A stretch of 64,000 bases of DNA, taken from contig NZ_SSHJ01000012.1 of assembly GCF_005925345.1 (NCBI RefSeq), forward strand, positions 1 through 64,000, in the 5' to 3' direction. Of this stretch, positions 7,575 to 16,743 are shown piece by piece. The position numbers and the translations under genes are program-made. This DNA is from Pedobacter ureilyticus. GTDB taxonomy: Bacteria > Bacteroidota > Bacteroidia > Sphingobacteriales > Sphingobacteriaceae. The notes beneath the pieces are model-generated. The model did not search any database, was not told the origin of the DNA, and saw nothing but the letters and a program-made list of their open reading frames with translations. How positions within the stretch are numbered: position 1 is the stretch's first letter; every line of letters starts with the position of its first letter.

Positions 7575-10500
7575 ATGAAATTCATCAGTTACTTTATAAC
7601 AGGGCTGCTGTTAATGCAATTTTCTGCTTTGGCACAAACTGCAATTAAAACATCATTCGAAAACCCCGCCTATACTACTGGAAGCATTAACGCTCAAAAC
7701 CAGTGGACCGTAGTTAACGGAAGTGCAACCATCAGCAATGCTAAAGCACAAACCGGCACCAATGGTTTGAGCTTTAGCAATAACAACACTACACTGGCAG
7801 TTAATTTTATTCCGTACAGCGGTACCGTAACCGGAATTAGAGATGTTTTTTATACTGATATGTGGATTAACCCTGTTTCTTTTACCACGAAAAGCACATT
7901 TTTAACAGCTTGGGATCAATACGGAGGGAGCTTAAAGCGCATTTACGTGCTTGAGTTAACTGTTGACAATAAAATAAAAATCTCTAACGGAGGCACCCAG
8001 GTTGAAATTGGTACTTGGCAGGCAAATACTTGGTTAAGGATTTCCATTAAAACAGATTTACTTACAGAAAAATTCAAAGTAGCAATTAACGGCAACCTTA
8101 ATGCTGCCGAATTTGCTATGAGGGAAGCCTATACCCCAACGGCAAGTGGTACTAGGGCGGCTACTGTTAAAGAGTTTCACTCCTTACGTATTAACCATAC
8201 AACTGACACGCAGGTTGCCAGTTCTGATTTTACTATAGACGATCTTTACATTGGCAAAAATCCAATTCCAGATATTTCATTTCTACCATCGGCTACGGCC
8301 AGAATTATCAATATAGAACAGCCCAATTATGGCACCATTTCACTAAACCCGTCGCAAGCCAGTTATCAGGTAAACGACCAAATCACAGCAACGTTAAGCT
8401 TACCGCAGGGCTATAAAAACAGTGGCTGGACCGGCGATTTGTCTGGAACAGAACTTACCAAAACTTTCAACATTACCAACAATATGGTTATTGGAGCCAA
8501 CGTAACTGTTGATAATACCGCTCCGCCTGCAGAATATACTGTAACCGTAAACCAGCCTACCAATGGTAATATTACCTTATCTCCCGCCCCTACCAATGGC
8601 AAATACCTGAGCGAAACACAAGTAACGGCTACCATTACCACCGATTTTTGCTCGCAGTTTAACGGATGGACAGGAGATTTGAGTGGTACCCAAATTACAA
8701 AAACATTTACTGTTACTGCCGATATGTCTATCGGTGCTGATGTAACAACAAACACCACCCCTGGAATTACCCGAACTGTAACTACTGTGGCAGAATTTAA
8801 AGCTGCTTTGGGCGCCATGAACCCGGGAGACCTTATTTTGGTAGAAGATGGCAACTATGATTTGAGCAGCTTAACCATTAATCGCTCTGCATGCCCTACC
8901 CGACCTATAATTATCAAAGCCAAAAACCAAGGCCAAGTTATTTTAAATGGAGCTACGGCATTGGTTTTAGATGGCTTGCAGTATGTAACGCTTCAGGGAT
9001 TTTCGTTTAGAAGCGCCAATGTAGGAACAGGTATAAAAATGCTGAATTGCAATAGGGTTAGGATTACCAGAAACAGCTTTAAGCTAGACGAAACCAATAT
9101 CAATTCTTGTAATTGGTTATACATTGGCGATACCTTTGGCAGTACTGCCCCGCTAAGATCTGGCAACAATAGAATTGATTACAACTCTTTTGAGGGAAAA
9201 ACCAAATCGGGCAAGTTTATTCTGTTAGATGGCAATATTAATCAGCAAACACAGCGAGACACTATAGCTTATAATATCTTTAAAAACAACGGTCCCAGAG
9301 AAGAAAACGAGAAAGAAACCATACGCATTGGAGTAAGCACCCTTTCACAAAGCAATGGCTATACGGTAGTAGAGTATAATCTTTTCGAAGACTGCGATGG
9401 AGATCCGGAGATAGTTTCGGTAAAATCTTTTGCCAATACGGTAAGATACAACACCTTTAGAAGGTGCTTAGGAACGGTTTGCCTGCGTCAAGGAAACAAC
9501 AGTGTTGTAGAAGGAAATTACTTTTTTGGAGAAGGAAAAACAGCGATTTACACAAATGAAAACGGAAATTCTAGTGTAATAGGTGCGGGCGGGGTGAGGG
9601 TGTATGGTAAGAACCATAAAATATTTAACAATTATTTCTCTGGCCTAACAGGAAGTATTTTTGATGCCGCCATTACCATTACCAACGGCGATGCTTACAA
9701 TGTGGCTAACCCAACAGATTTGGCCAAACACTATGTGCCAGAAAATGTAGAGGTGGTATTCAATACTTTTGTAAACAATAAATCGAATATTGAAATAGGT
9801 TACAAATACGACAAAGCACCCATCAACTGCCTAATTGCCAATAATATTGTAAAAGAAAATACCACTCAAATTATTACCGCTTACAGCCCGCAATCTTTGG
9901 CAGGTGTTAGTTTTAGCAATAACATTATGCATGCTACCAATACGGCCACAATTGGTATTTCGGCCTCAAATGCGCAAATTATAAACATAGATCCCTTACT
10001 AGAACAACCTGCTTGTAATGGCACAGATTGCCAGCAACAAAAAGCATACGAAGTACTACGATTAAGCGCTACTAGCCCAGCTATAAATGCCGCCACAGGA
10101 ACTTTTAACTATGCCAATGTAGATTACGAAAACCAAAATAGAATTGGCGTAGCTGATATTGGCGCCGATGAATATGACAGGAACAGTACGGTAGCAATTA
10201 GCGCTCTCGACGAGAGTAACGTTGGACCCGATGCTGTTCCTTTTGCCTATAGTTACTTTAACGTATTACCTATTACGCTGGTTTCTTTCGATGCCGCATA
10301 TGTAAACCAACAAGTAGAGCTGAAATGGACTGTAGCTAAACAGGAAAATGTAAAACGATACGAAATAGAGTGGCGTATAGATTTTTCGGACTTTAAAACC
10401 GTTGCAGATTTAGTTCCCATAAACGGTCAGCTACATTACAAAGCCAAACATTTATCGCCCAAGGCAGGAAACAACTATTACCGCTTAAAAACTGTAGATG

Positions 10501-10799
10501 AAAATGGAGATATCGATTTATTTAATGAAAAAGTGGTAAATGTACTGAGCACTCAATTAGCCAAAGTTTATCCCAACCCAACCACAAAAGAGTTTACCTT
10601 AGATTTTGGATACACCCCAACAAACACCCTTAACATTAGAATGATTAATTTGCTTGGGAAAACTGTGTTAGAAAAGCTTAGCTCAAATGCTCCCTCTTGT
10701 CAAATACCTATTGGCTCGCTTGCACCAGGAATGTATTTTGTGCAATTTGTAAATGCAGAAAAGAAAAAAATTTCAATACCCGTTGTAATTTCTCCTTAA
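7575..10799 (+). CDS. Secreted PL6-family polysaccharide lyase with type IX sorting domain
   Basis: 1074-residue secreted enzyme, most likely an alginate lyase (chondroitinase-B-like family PL6). Order of parts: signal peptide MKFISYFITGLLLMQFSALAQ; a concanavalin-like domain to about residue 220; two InlB B-repeat-like modules (about 235-310 and 320-395), each with GWTGDLSGT; a right-handed beta-helix from about 400 to 830 with EIVSVKSFANTVRYN and CLRQGNNSVVEGNYFFG, where PL6 places its catalytic Lys and Arg; then a C-terminal VYPNPTTKEFT sorting domain with LAPGMYFVQF, the tag for secretion through the type IX system. No SusC/SusD genes are nearby, so it is not in a full utilisation locus. 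It lies opposite to the ribosomal genes around it. Confidence 0.88.
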   Translation: MKFISYFITGLLLMQFSALAQTAIKTSFENPAYTTGSINAQNQWTVVNGSATISNAKAQTGTNGLSFSNNNTTLAVNFIPYSGTVTGIRDVFYTDMWINPVSFTTKSTFLTAWDQYGGSLKRIYVLELTVDNKIKISNGGTQVEIGTWQANTWLRISIKTDLLTEKFKVAINGNLNAAEFAMREAYTPTASGTRAATVKEFHSLRINHTTDTQVASSDFTIDDLYIGKNPIPDISFLPSATARIINIEQPNYGTISLNPSQASYQVNDQITATLSLPQGYKNSGWTGDLSGTELTKTFNITNNMVIGANVTVDNTAPPAEYTVTVNQPTNGNITLSPAPTNGKYLSETQVTATITTDFCSQFNGWTGDLSGTQITKTFTVTADMSIGADVTTNTTPGITRTVTTVAEFKAALGAMNPGDLILVEDGNYDLSSLTINRSACPTRPIIIKAKNQGQVILNGATALVLDGLQYVTLQGFSFRSANVGTGIKMLNCNRVRITRNSFKLDETNINSCNWLYIGDTFGSTAPLRSGNNRIDYNSFEGKTKSGKFILLDGNINQQTQRDTIAYNIFKNNGPREENEKETIRIGVSTLSQSNGYTVVEYNLFEDCDGDPEIVSVKSFANTVRYNTFRRCLGTVCLRQGNNSVVEGNYFFGEGKTAIYTNENGNSSVIGAGGVRVYGKNHKIFNNYFSGLTGSIFDAAITITNGDAYNVANPTDLAKHYVPENVEVVFNTFVNNKSNIEIGYKYDKAPINCLIANNIVKENTTQIITAYSPQSLAGVSFSNNIMHATNTATIGISASNAQIINIDPLLEQPACNGTDCQQQKAYEVLRLSATSPAINAATGTFNYANVDYENQNRIGVADIGADEYDRNSTVAISALDESNVGPDAVPFAYSYFNVLPITLVSFDAAYVNQQVELKWTVAKQENVKRYEIEWRIDFSDFKTVADLVPINGQLHYKAKHLSPKAGNNYYRLKTVDENGDIDLFNEKVVNVLSTQLAKVYPNPTTKEFTLDFGYTPTNTLNIRMINLLGKTVLEKLSSNAPSCQIPIGSLAPGMYFVQFVNAEKKKISIPVVISP

Positions 10800-10800
10800 G

Positions 10801-11442
10801 CTAAGTCGTCCATTGATCGTGGATAATGGCCACCAAATAATAATTACTTTGATACTGTTTAAACACCAATCGGAGGCTGGTCCAATCCATGCCTCCATAT
10901 TTTTCATCGAAGCCAGTAAAATGATATTCCATAAAAGGATGATGAGGATAAATTTCTGCTAAATTATTTAACGAGTTTCCTTTGCCTATAACTTGGTTAA
11001 AAGCTTTTTTTTCTGCGTTGAGATAGTCGGCGTTGTACACAAACTTTTCCAAGTACTGTTGTGTGGTTAGCCTAATTGGTTCTCCACTACCGTCGTAGCT
11101 ACCCCAATTAACTAAATTGCGTTCTTCTACCAACTTTAAGAATGCCGCTTTAGTAAGCTTTCTACAGGTTTTAACATCTATAAAGCCGTAAGGTGAAAAT
11201 AGCACGCTATCTGTTGGGTGAAAATAAGCAGCGAATGCCTTATAGTCTTTTGCTTTAACTGCAATTAGAACTTCTGTAGCGATGGTAGTTAAAATTTCGT
11301 CGTTGGCGAGGGTATCTATAGATGGTTTGTTGGCTATATTGTCTTTTGAAAAAGTTGAATCAGCAGGTTTTTCACTACTGTTACAACCCATTGCAAGTAT
11401 TATCGCAAAAAAAATAAATAAAGACTTAGCAAACCATCTCAT
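10801..11442 (-). CDS. Lipoprotein of unknown function
   Basis: 213-residue predicted lipoprotein: a hydrophobic signal segment ends in AMGC with the lipidated cysteine at residue 20. The mature part holds a KAKDYKAFAAYFHPTDSVLFSPYG stretch, recalling NTF2/SnoaL-like small-molecule-binding folds, but I do not recognise the family. Its stop codon lies one base from the stop of the converging lyase gene. Its start is 41 bases from the rimM stop on the same strand, so it may be read from the rimM transcript. Confidence 0.7.
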   Translation of the reverse strand: MRWFAKSLFIFFAIILAMGCNSSEKPADSTFSKDNIANKPSIDTLANDEILTTIATEVLIAVKAKDYKAFAAYFHPTDSVLFSPYGFIDVKTCRKLTKAAFLKLVEERNLVNWGSYDGSGEPIRLTTQQYLEKFVYNADYLNAEKKAFNQVIGKGNSLNNLAEIYPHHPFMEYHFTGFDEKYGGMDWTSLRLVFKQYQSNYYLVAIIHDQWTT

Positions 11443-11483
11443 GCTTATAAAAACTAAAAAGGGTCTATTTTGTTTGCAGCAAA

Positions 11484-12011
11484 CTATGGGTTAAGGTAAA
11501 TATCCAATAAACCTTCGGGTAAATCTAAGGTTAAGATATTTTCTTCGTCGTCTATCTCTACAATAAAATCTTCATTTAACGGGAAAAGAACATCGGTATT
11601 TTTATAATGTACGGTAGCTACAAATTGTTGTGGGTATTCATTTACTTCTATGATTTCTCCCAGTTCGCCTAAAGTTTCATCTATAGCAATAAAACCTTTT
11701 AAATCTGTATAGAAAAATTCATCTTCGTCTCGTTCTGGTTTTTTACTGAGAGGCAAATAGGCTTTTTTCTTTACCAAAGGCTGCGCTTTATCTATATGAT
11801 CAACATCTTCGAAATAGAAAAGACCAGTTTTGTTATCATACAGTTTATGGCTCGAAATAAAGAAGGGCACCATTTTTCCATTCACTTCTAAAAACAATAC
11901 ATCAAGCTCTAAATCTTGGTAATCTTCAAACTCAAAAAATAGCTGAACCTCGCCCTTTAAGCCTTTTGTTTTAGTAATATAACCGATGTAAAATGATTCG
12001 TCTTTAGTCAT
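11484..12011 (-). CDS. rimM: Ribosome maturation factor RimM
   Basis: 175-residue 16S rRNA processing factor that binds S19 in the 30S head during assembly. It opens with FYIGYITKTKGLKGEVQLFFEFED, the RimM N-terminal barrel, and ends with a PRC-barrel-like part (GFIAIDETLGELGEIIEVNEYPQQ ... LFPLNEDFIVEID). Normal length. It follows rpsP after a 122-base gap that holds a terminator-like hairpin. Confidence 0.95.
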   Translation of the reverse strand: MTKDESFYIGYITKTKGLKGEVQLFFEFEDYQDLELDVLFLEVNGKMVPFFISSHKLYDNKTGLFYFEDVDHIDKAQPLVKKKAYLPLSKKPERDEDEFFYTDLKGFIAIDETLGELGEIIEVNEYPQQFVATVHYKNTDVLFPLNEDFIVEIDDEENILTLDLPEGLLDIYLNP

Positions 12012-12044
12012 GCTAGAAAATGTGATGATTGATTGATGTGATGA

Positions 12045-12077
12045 TTAGCTAATTACCGCATTCGGTTAATTAGCTAA
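12045..12077. repeat. Inverted repeat between rpsP and rimM
   Basis: TTAGCTAATTACCG and CGGTTAATTAGCTAA pair along almost their whole length, with one extra base. It sits directly beside the stronger hairpin at 12081-12114. Confidence 0.55.
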
Positions 12078-12080
12078 TAA

Positions 12081-12114
12081 AAATAGCGTCCCGATCTTGA
12101 TCGGGACGCTATTT
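12081..12114 (-). terminator. Strong hairpin after rpsP
   Basis: AAATAGCGTCCCGATC and GATCGGGACGCTATTT form a perfect 16-bp stem with a two-base gap. On the minus strand it comes 20 bases after the rpsP stop and should cut transcription before rimM, which would lower RimM relative to S16. Confidence 0.8.
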
Positions 12115-12133
12115 AATTTTGAAGTAAAGCTAA

Positions 12134-12709
12134 TTACTCAGCTTTATCTTCTGCTTGAGTTTCTTCAGCAGGAGCTTCTGTTGCTGCCTCAGCTTCTACC
12201 GCTGGAGCTTCTTCAGTAGCTACTTCTTCTTCAACAACTTCTTCCGCAACTGGTGCGTTTTTAGCTGCGATAGCTGCTGCTCTGTCTTCATTTTTCTTAG
12301 CTTCTGCTGCTAAAGCTGCTTTACGAGCTTCTGCTTTAGTGTTTGCTAATCCTTCTGTTTTACCAGAAATTTTGCCAGCTTTAGTTTCTAACCAAGTAGC
12401 AAATTTAGCATCTGCTTGTTCTTGAGTTAAAGCACCTTTTCTGATACCACCTTCTAAGTGTTTTTTGTACAAAACACCTTTGTAAGAAAGGATAGCACGA
12501 GCTGTGTCAGTAGGTTCAGCACCGTTAAGTACCCAAGTTACCGCTTTATCGAAATTAAGTTCGATGGTTGCTGGGTTAGTGTTTGGGTTGTAAGAACCTA
12601 AACGCTCGATGAATTTTCCATCTCTTGGAGCACGAGCATCTGCTACTACCACGTGGTAAAAAGGTTTTCCTTTTTTACCGAATCTTTGCAATCTGATTTT
12701 AGTTGCCAT
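12134..12709 (-). CDS. rpsP: 30S ribosomal protein S16 with long acidic tail
   Basis: 191 residues. The first 80 or so are standard S16: [36 protein letters not shown], and [21 protein letters not shown] tail of about 100 residues follows, rich in Ala, Glu and Lys and with no fold that I can recognise; it ends in repeated [18 protein letters not shown] text. Typical S16 is 80-100 residues. Long tails are seen in other Bacteroidota S16 proteins. First gene of the split rpsP-rimM-trmD-rplS set. Confidence 0.97.
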   Translation of the reverse strand: MATKIRLQRFGKKGKPFYHVVVADARAPRDGKFIERLGSYNPNTNPATIELNFDKAVTWVLNGAEPTDTARAILSYKGVLYKKHLEGGIRKGALTQEQADAKFATWLETKAGKISGKTEGLANTKAEARKAALAAEAKKNEDRAAAIAAKNAPVAEEVVEEEVATEEAPAVEAEAATEAPAEETQAEDKAE

Positions 12710-12737
12710 TCTTTTTTATAGTTTATGTATTCAACAT

Positions 12738-12750
12738 AGTTCCCGGAACT
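12738..12750 (-). promoter_or_regulatory. Palindrome in the rpsP leader
   Basis: AGTTCCCGGAACT is a 13-base palindrome about 30 bases upstream of the rpsP start and downstream of the predicted promoter, so it lies in the transcript leader. Role unknown. Confidence 0.35.
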
Positions 12751-12766
12751 TCGTGTTGCGGGGCTG

Positions 12767-12798
12767 CAAAAGTAAACAATATGTTGGTAATTAGCAAA
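12767..12798 (-). promoter_or_regulatory. Promoter of rpsP
   Basis: On the minus strand TTTG (12795-12798), a 20-base spacer and TACTTTTG (12767-12774) fit the TTTG/TAnnTTTG consensus. The transcript would start about 50 bases before the rpsP ATG. Confidence 0.65.
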
Positions 12799-12874
12799 CT
12801 AGGTTTAAATTTTATAATCAAACACATCAACCTGAAAATAAAATGATTGCAATAGGTTGTAGAGACCAAAGCCA

Positions 12875-13609
12875 CTATCCTCCTCTACCCCTAAATTTCC
12901 TATATTTTCTCGACCAATTTTCAGCGACTCTTTTCCCTAAAATCCAATTGGCAACTTTACCTAAAAAAGTATAGTTATGATCTATCCAAGACCCAGCAAA
13001 ATGATGAATACAATAGGTGTTTGGAGTGATATTCATCTTTAATGTTTTCCAGCTTTTGGGATAGAAATATTCGCTTGGGTAAATGGTGCAATAACCCGCT
13101 ACTTTTTGATAAGTATTATTGGCTAAAACTCCTTTTTCTTTGCCTAGGTGATCGGTCATCATTTCGGTAATGGGGTTCACATCTAAGCTGCCGTCGGTCT
13201 TGTAAAAACTCTTTGTATGGTAAAGCGACAATAAATTGCTAACCCACTCGCCATTTTTTACACTGCCAATCACCCCTGCAGAAACCAGCTGATCTTCGAA
13301 ACCTGTAAAGGCAATATCGGCCAAAAACTGATCAGGAAAAGGCTTAATAAACTCCACATCGGTATCCAAATACAAGCCTCCAAACTCTTTTAACACGTAC
13401 AAACGACAAACATCAGATACGAAAGCAAATTTTCTTTCTTTGTAGGCATCAGCAGCGTATTTATAGCTGCCAAAATCAAAGTTATCTTCATTCCAAAGCT
13501 TAATTTCATACTCTGGCAAGAATTTTTTCCAAGATGCCAAGCAATCGAGCGCCAATTTCGGCATCTCTCCTCTCCCAAACCAACAATAATGTATAATCTT
13601 AGGTATCAT
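12875..13609 (-). CDS. GT32-family glycosyltransferase (copy A)
   Basis: 244-residue cytoplasmic sugar transferase of the DXD-containing, capsular/Och1-like type (Gly_transf_sug). Starts MIPKIIHYCWFGRGEMP; the metal- and nucleotide-sugar-binding DTD is at residues 82-84 in GGLYLDTDVEF; YCIHHFAGSW near the C-terminus completes the family pattern. It is the last gene of the minus-strand flippase-GT32-GT32 set and about half-identical to its upstream neighbour, so the two are a tandem duplication. Donor and acceptor cannot be read from sequence. Confidence 0.88.
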   Translation of the reverse strand: MIPKIIHYCWFGRGEMPKLALDCLASWKKFLPEYEIKLWNEDNFDFGSYKYAADAYKERKFAFVSDVCRLYVLKEFGGLYLDTDVEFIKPFPDQFLADIAFTGFEDQLVSAGVIGSVKNGEWVSNLLSLYHTKSFYKTDGSLDVNPITEMMTDHLGKEKGVLANNTYQKVAGYCTIYPSEYFYPKSWKTLKMNITPNTYCIHHFAGSWIDHNYTFLGKVANWILGKRVAENWSRKYRKFRGRGG

Positions 13610-13642
13610 GAGCTTAATTTCTGTTTTTTTTAGGTGATGTAT

Positions 13643-14374
13643 TTAAAACATTTTCTTGCTGCGATATTTCTCAGACCAAGCATTTGCAATTCTTTTGCCC
13701 AACAAAAAATTAGCCACCTTTCCTATCAAACTTTGCTTTTTATGCAGCCAAGACCCAGCAAAATGATGAATGCAGTAGGTATTAACGGTTCGCTTTATCT
13801 TTAAGGTTTTCCAACTTTTTGGACAAAAATAATCACTTGGATAAATCACACAGTAGTTATCCAGTAGTTGAAAGGTATTGTTAATTTGGACATTTTTCTT
13901 CGTCTTCATAAACTCCGTAATGATCTCCGTATTGGGATTAACATCATGGCTACCATCCTTTAAATAAAAACTTCGGTTATCGTAATAAGGCAAAAGATCA
14001 TTGATCCACTTTCCATCTTTTTCACTACCCATAATCGCAGATGATAGTAAGAGGTTATCTTCAAAACCAGTAAACCCTTTATTACTTAATATTTCATCAT
14101 CTAATGGGCGTAAAAACTCCACATCTGTATCCAAATAAATGCCTCCCATATTTTTGAGCGCATACAAACGGCACACATCCGCCACAAAAGCATACTTTCT
14201 TTCCTTATAGGCCTCCGATGCAAAGCGATACATATTTACATCGAAGTTTCTTTCGTTCCATTCTATAATTTCATAAGCAGGCAAATGCTTTTTCCAAGAC
14301 TCTAAACACTTGAGCGCCAATTCTGGCATCTCTCCGTTTCCAAACCAACAATAATGTAAAATCTTCGGAATCAT
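13643..14374 (-). CDS. GT32-family glycosyltransferase (copy B)
   Basis: 243 residues, collinear with copy A: MIPKILHYCWFGNGEMP, DTD at residues 82-84, CIHHFAGSWLH near the end. The start codon overlaps the stop of the flippase gene by four bases, so translation is probably coupled. Divergence concentrates in residues 105-150 and in the last 40, which suggests the two copies use different acceptors. Part of the polysaccharide locus. Confidence 0.88.
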   Translation of the reverse strand: MIPKILHYCWFGNGEMPELALKCLESWKKHLPAYEIIEWNERNFDVNMYRFASEAYKERKYAFVADVCRLYALKNMGGIYLDTDVEFLRPLDDEILSNKGFTGFEDNLLLSSAIMGSEKDGKWINDLLPYYDNRSFYLKDGSHDVNPNTEIITEFMKTKKNVQINNTFQLLDNYCVIYPSDYFCPKSWKTLKIKRTVNTYCIHHFAGSWLHKKQSLIGKVANFLLGKRIANAWSEKYRSKKMF

Positions 14375-15897
14375 ATCTTCACTTTTTGTCTTACTTTTCT
14401 AAAAATATCCCCTCTGGTAGTACTATCAAAATTCATAAACAGGGTAACTACCAACAACACCAACCCAATAGCCATGCAGTTAACAACAAACATTAACCAG
14501 GTATCTACAGCAAATAAGTTAAGCTGTTTCCAGCCATAGCTCAAAACAATTAACAACGAGAAACCTGCCAATCCTCTCACAATCTTTTTAAAGAAATACC
14601 ACCTGCTTTCTTGCAAACAGTAAGCAGCATATAAAGGCGTAAAAGTGAGATGGCTTAGCACACCGCTCACCAAGGCACCAATAGGTATGGCATACACGCC
14701 TAGCGAACTGTATTTACATAAAACAATTACCAAAACAAAGTTGAAGATAGAGATGAAAATACCCCAAAAAGAAGCAATTTTGAGTTTGTTGGTAATCACA
14801 AAAACGTGATAAACGGTTTCTACTGTACCATGTACAATAAAAGGAACCAAGGTAATTACAGATAAAATATGTAGTGCATGGGCATCTTGCGTTGGCAACC
14901 ACAGTCTAAAAAACACTTCTCCATAAACAAAAAACACCGAGAGAGGCACCAATACCACCAAGAAAATAGCTTTAAACGAAAGGTCTAAAGTCTTCTTAAG
15001 CTTACTCATGTCGTTATTTGCATACGCTTTAAGCATTTCTGGCAAAAATATGGGCACAATAATTCCTAAAAGGATGTAGATGGCGTTGGGTATAAATTTG
15101 GTTAGGGACAAAAAACCCATGCCCGAAGCACCAAAAAAATGGTTGGCAATTAGCAAGTCTAACTGCGTATTTACAACGTTTGCCATGGCCATTACCGAAT
15201 TCCACACACCAGAACCCACAATTACATAAAGCGCACTTTTAGAGAAAAATGACCAATCTATTTGCACTTCGGGAAGCAGCTTTTTAGTAAGCCTGTAATT
15301 GGCAACCAACATGTAAAGTGCGGTGGCTGCCGTGGTAACACCCAAAAAGTAAATTTTAGGCGTAAAAAAATAGAACAACAAGATAATGGCACTCAGTTTC
15401 AACACATTTGAGATGATATTGATCAATGCCAACTTATCAAATCTATTTAGTGCAAAAGCCGTTACCTGAAACACTGCCGAAGAAACATTGATAACCAGAC
15501 TGAAAAAGATGAAGATGAAAAGCAGCCTTACATCATAAACCAAATTAGCCGGTATATCTAAAACCTGATCTATAAAAAAACAAAATATGGCACTTACTAC
15601 TGCAAAACCTAGAGAAATAATGATGTTTCCAAAAAGAACAGAATTGAAATAAGTGTTTACTTCTTTAATGTCTTTTTTCTCTAAGCTAATGGTAATATAC
15701 CTGCTAGACATAGAGTTTAATGCCGTTGTAATGATACCAGCATACATTACAAAATTGTTAGATAACGGAAAAAATCCATAGGCTTCTTTACCTAAATGCG
15801 CTACAATATAGGGCGTTAAAAAAAAAGATATCCCAACGCCAGATAGCGCACTAAAAAAGTTAGAAACGAGGTTGACAACAAAACGCCTTTTATCCAT
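14371..15897 (-). CDS. Polysaccharide flippase, Wzx-like
   Basis: About 508 residues with 12-14 predicted membrane segments and the MOP-superfamily opening (RRFVVNLVSNFFSALSGVGISFFLTPYIV...GKEAYGFF). Such proteins move undecaprenyl-linked oligosaccharide repeat units across the inner membrane. I use the ATG at 15897; a GTG at 15909 in frame would add four residues. It is the first gene of a three-gene minus-strand set with two GT32 enzymes and diverges from the GT2 gene at 15966, with the promoter region for both between them. Confidence 0.88.
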   Translation of the reverse strand: MDKRRFVVNLVSNFFSALSGVGISFFLTPYIVAHLGKEAYGFFPLSNNFVMYAGIITTALNSMSSRYITISLEKKDIKEVNTYFNSVLFGNIIISLGFAVVSAIFCFFIDQVLDIPANLVYDVRLLFIFIFFSLVINVSSAVFQVTAFALNRFDKLALINIISNVLKLSAIILLFYFFTPKIYFLGVTTAATALYMLVANYRLTKKLLPEVQIDWSFFSKSALYVIVGSGVWNSVMAMANVVNTQLDLLIANHFFGASGMGFLSLTKFIPNAIYILLGIIVPIFLPEMLKAYANNDMSKLKKTLDLSFKAIFLVVLVPLSVFFVYGEVFFRLWLPTQDAHALHILSVITLVPFIVHGTVETVYHVFVITNKLKIASFWGIFISIFNFVLVIVLCKYSSLGVYAIPIGALVSGVLSHLTFTPLYAAYCLQESRWYFFKKIVRGLAGFSLLIVLSYGWKQLNLFAVDTWLMFVVNCMAIGLVLLVVTLFMNFDSTTRGDIFRKVRQKVKI

Positions 15898-15965
15898 ATA
15901 ATTTGACACTAAAGTACGTTTTATGCTTAAATTTAGAGCTATTTGTGATAAAATATGTTATTTTG

Positions 15966-16742
15966 ATGCAAATTCAAAACTCAACAGTAAAATTGGAACC
16001 ATTAGTAAGCATTATTACTCCTTGCTACAACTCAGCAGATTTTGTAAAATTGACCATTAATTCTGTGTTAGCACAGTCCTATACCAACTGGGAATTAATT
16101 GTTATCGACGACAAATCGACAGACGATACCTGCGAAATTGTTGAAACTTACACCGAAAAATACCCTAACATAAAGCTAATTAAACTGGAAAAAAATGGTG
16201 GTGTTGCTAACGCTAGAAATGTGGGTTTAGCAGAAGCAAAAGGAAAATACATTGCCTTTTTAGATAGTGATGATATTTGGTTGCAAGAAAAACTAACCAA
16301 GCAGGTAACTTACATGGAAGAGCAATCGCTACCGATGACGTTTTGCGCTTATAACCGAATTGACGAAGCTGGAGCGATTATTTCTAGAAAAATCGAAGTT
16401 CCCAATAGTGTGAATTATCGTCAACTCTTATCTCACAATGTGATTATTTTTTCAACCTCATTAACTTTGAAAAGCGTAATTGCTGATACGAAATTTAAAA
16501 AGGTTGGCCATGAAGATTGGATTTTTTGGCTCGATATTTTTAAAAAACCATTTAGTGGATTTGGCATCAACGAGCCCTTGGTACAGTACAGAATAAGACA
16601 AGGTTCGGTATCTTCCAACAAATTAAAAGTAATTGGTTTTACTTGGAAAATTTACCGGGAAAGCGAAAAGTTAGGCTTTTTTGAAGCAGCTTACCATTTC
16701 GTTAAATACGCTTTTGCCACCGTTTGGAAAAGGCTCAAGTAG
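15966..16742 (+). CDS. GT2-family glycosyltransferase
   Basis: 258-residue GT-A-fold transferase. LVSIITPCYNSADFV, VIDDKSTDDT and the metal-binding FLDSDD (about residue 97) are classic GT2 motifs; GHEDWIFWLDIF holds the catalytic-base ED pair. The ATG at 15966 fits the family start; a codon 21 residues upstream overlaps the divergent flippase gene and is rejected. Only plus-strand gene in the polysaccharide locus; its stop lies one base from the stop of the converging GT2 gene. No transmembrane segment. Confidence 0.88.
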   Translation: MQIQNSTVKLEPLVSIITPCYNSADFVKLTINSVLAQSYTNWELIVIDDKSTDDTCEIVETYTEKYPNIKLIKLEKNGGVANARNVGLAEAKGKYIAFLDSDDIWLQEKLTKQVTYMEEQSLPMTFCAYNRIDEAGAIISRKIEVPNSVNYRQLLSHNVIIFSTSLTLKSVIADTKFKKVGHEDWIFWLDIFKKPFSGFGINEPLVQYRIRQGSVSSNKLKVIGFTWKIYRESEKLGFFEAAYHFVKYAFATVWKRLK

Positions 16743-16743
16743 T

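Noticed and set aside
8411..8854. 147-codon ORF antisense to the PL6 gene
   Set aside because: Mirrors the repeat modules of the lyase and has no start signal or family features.
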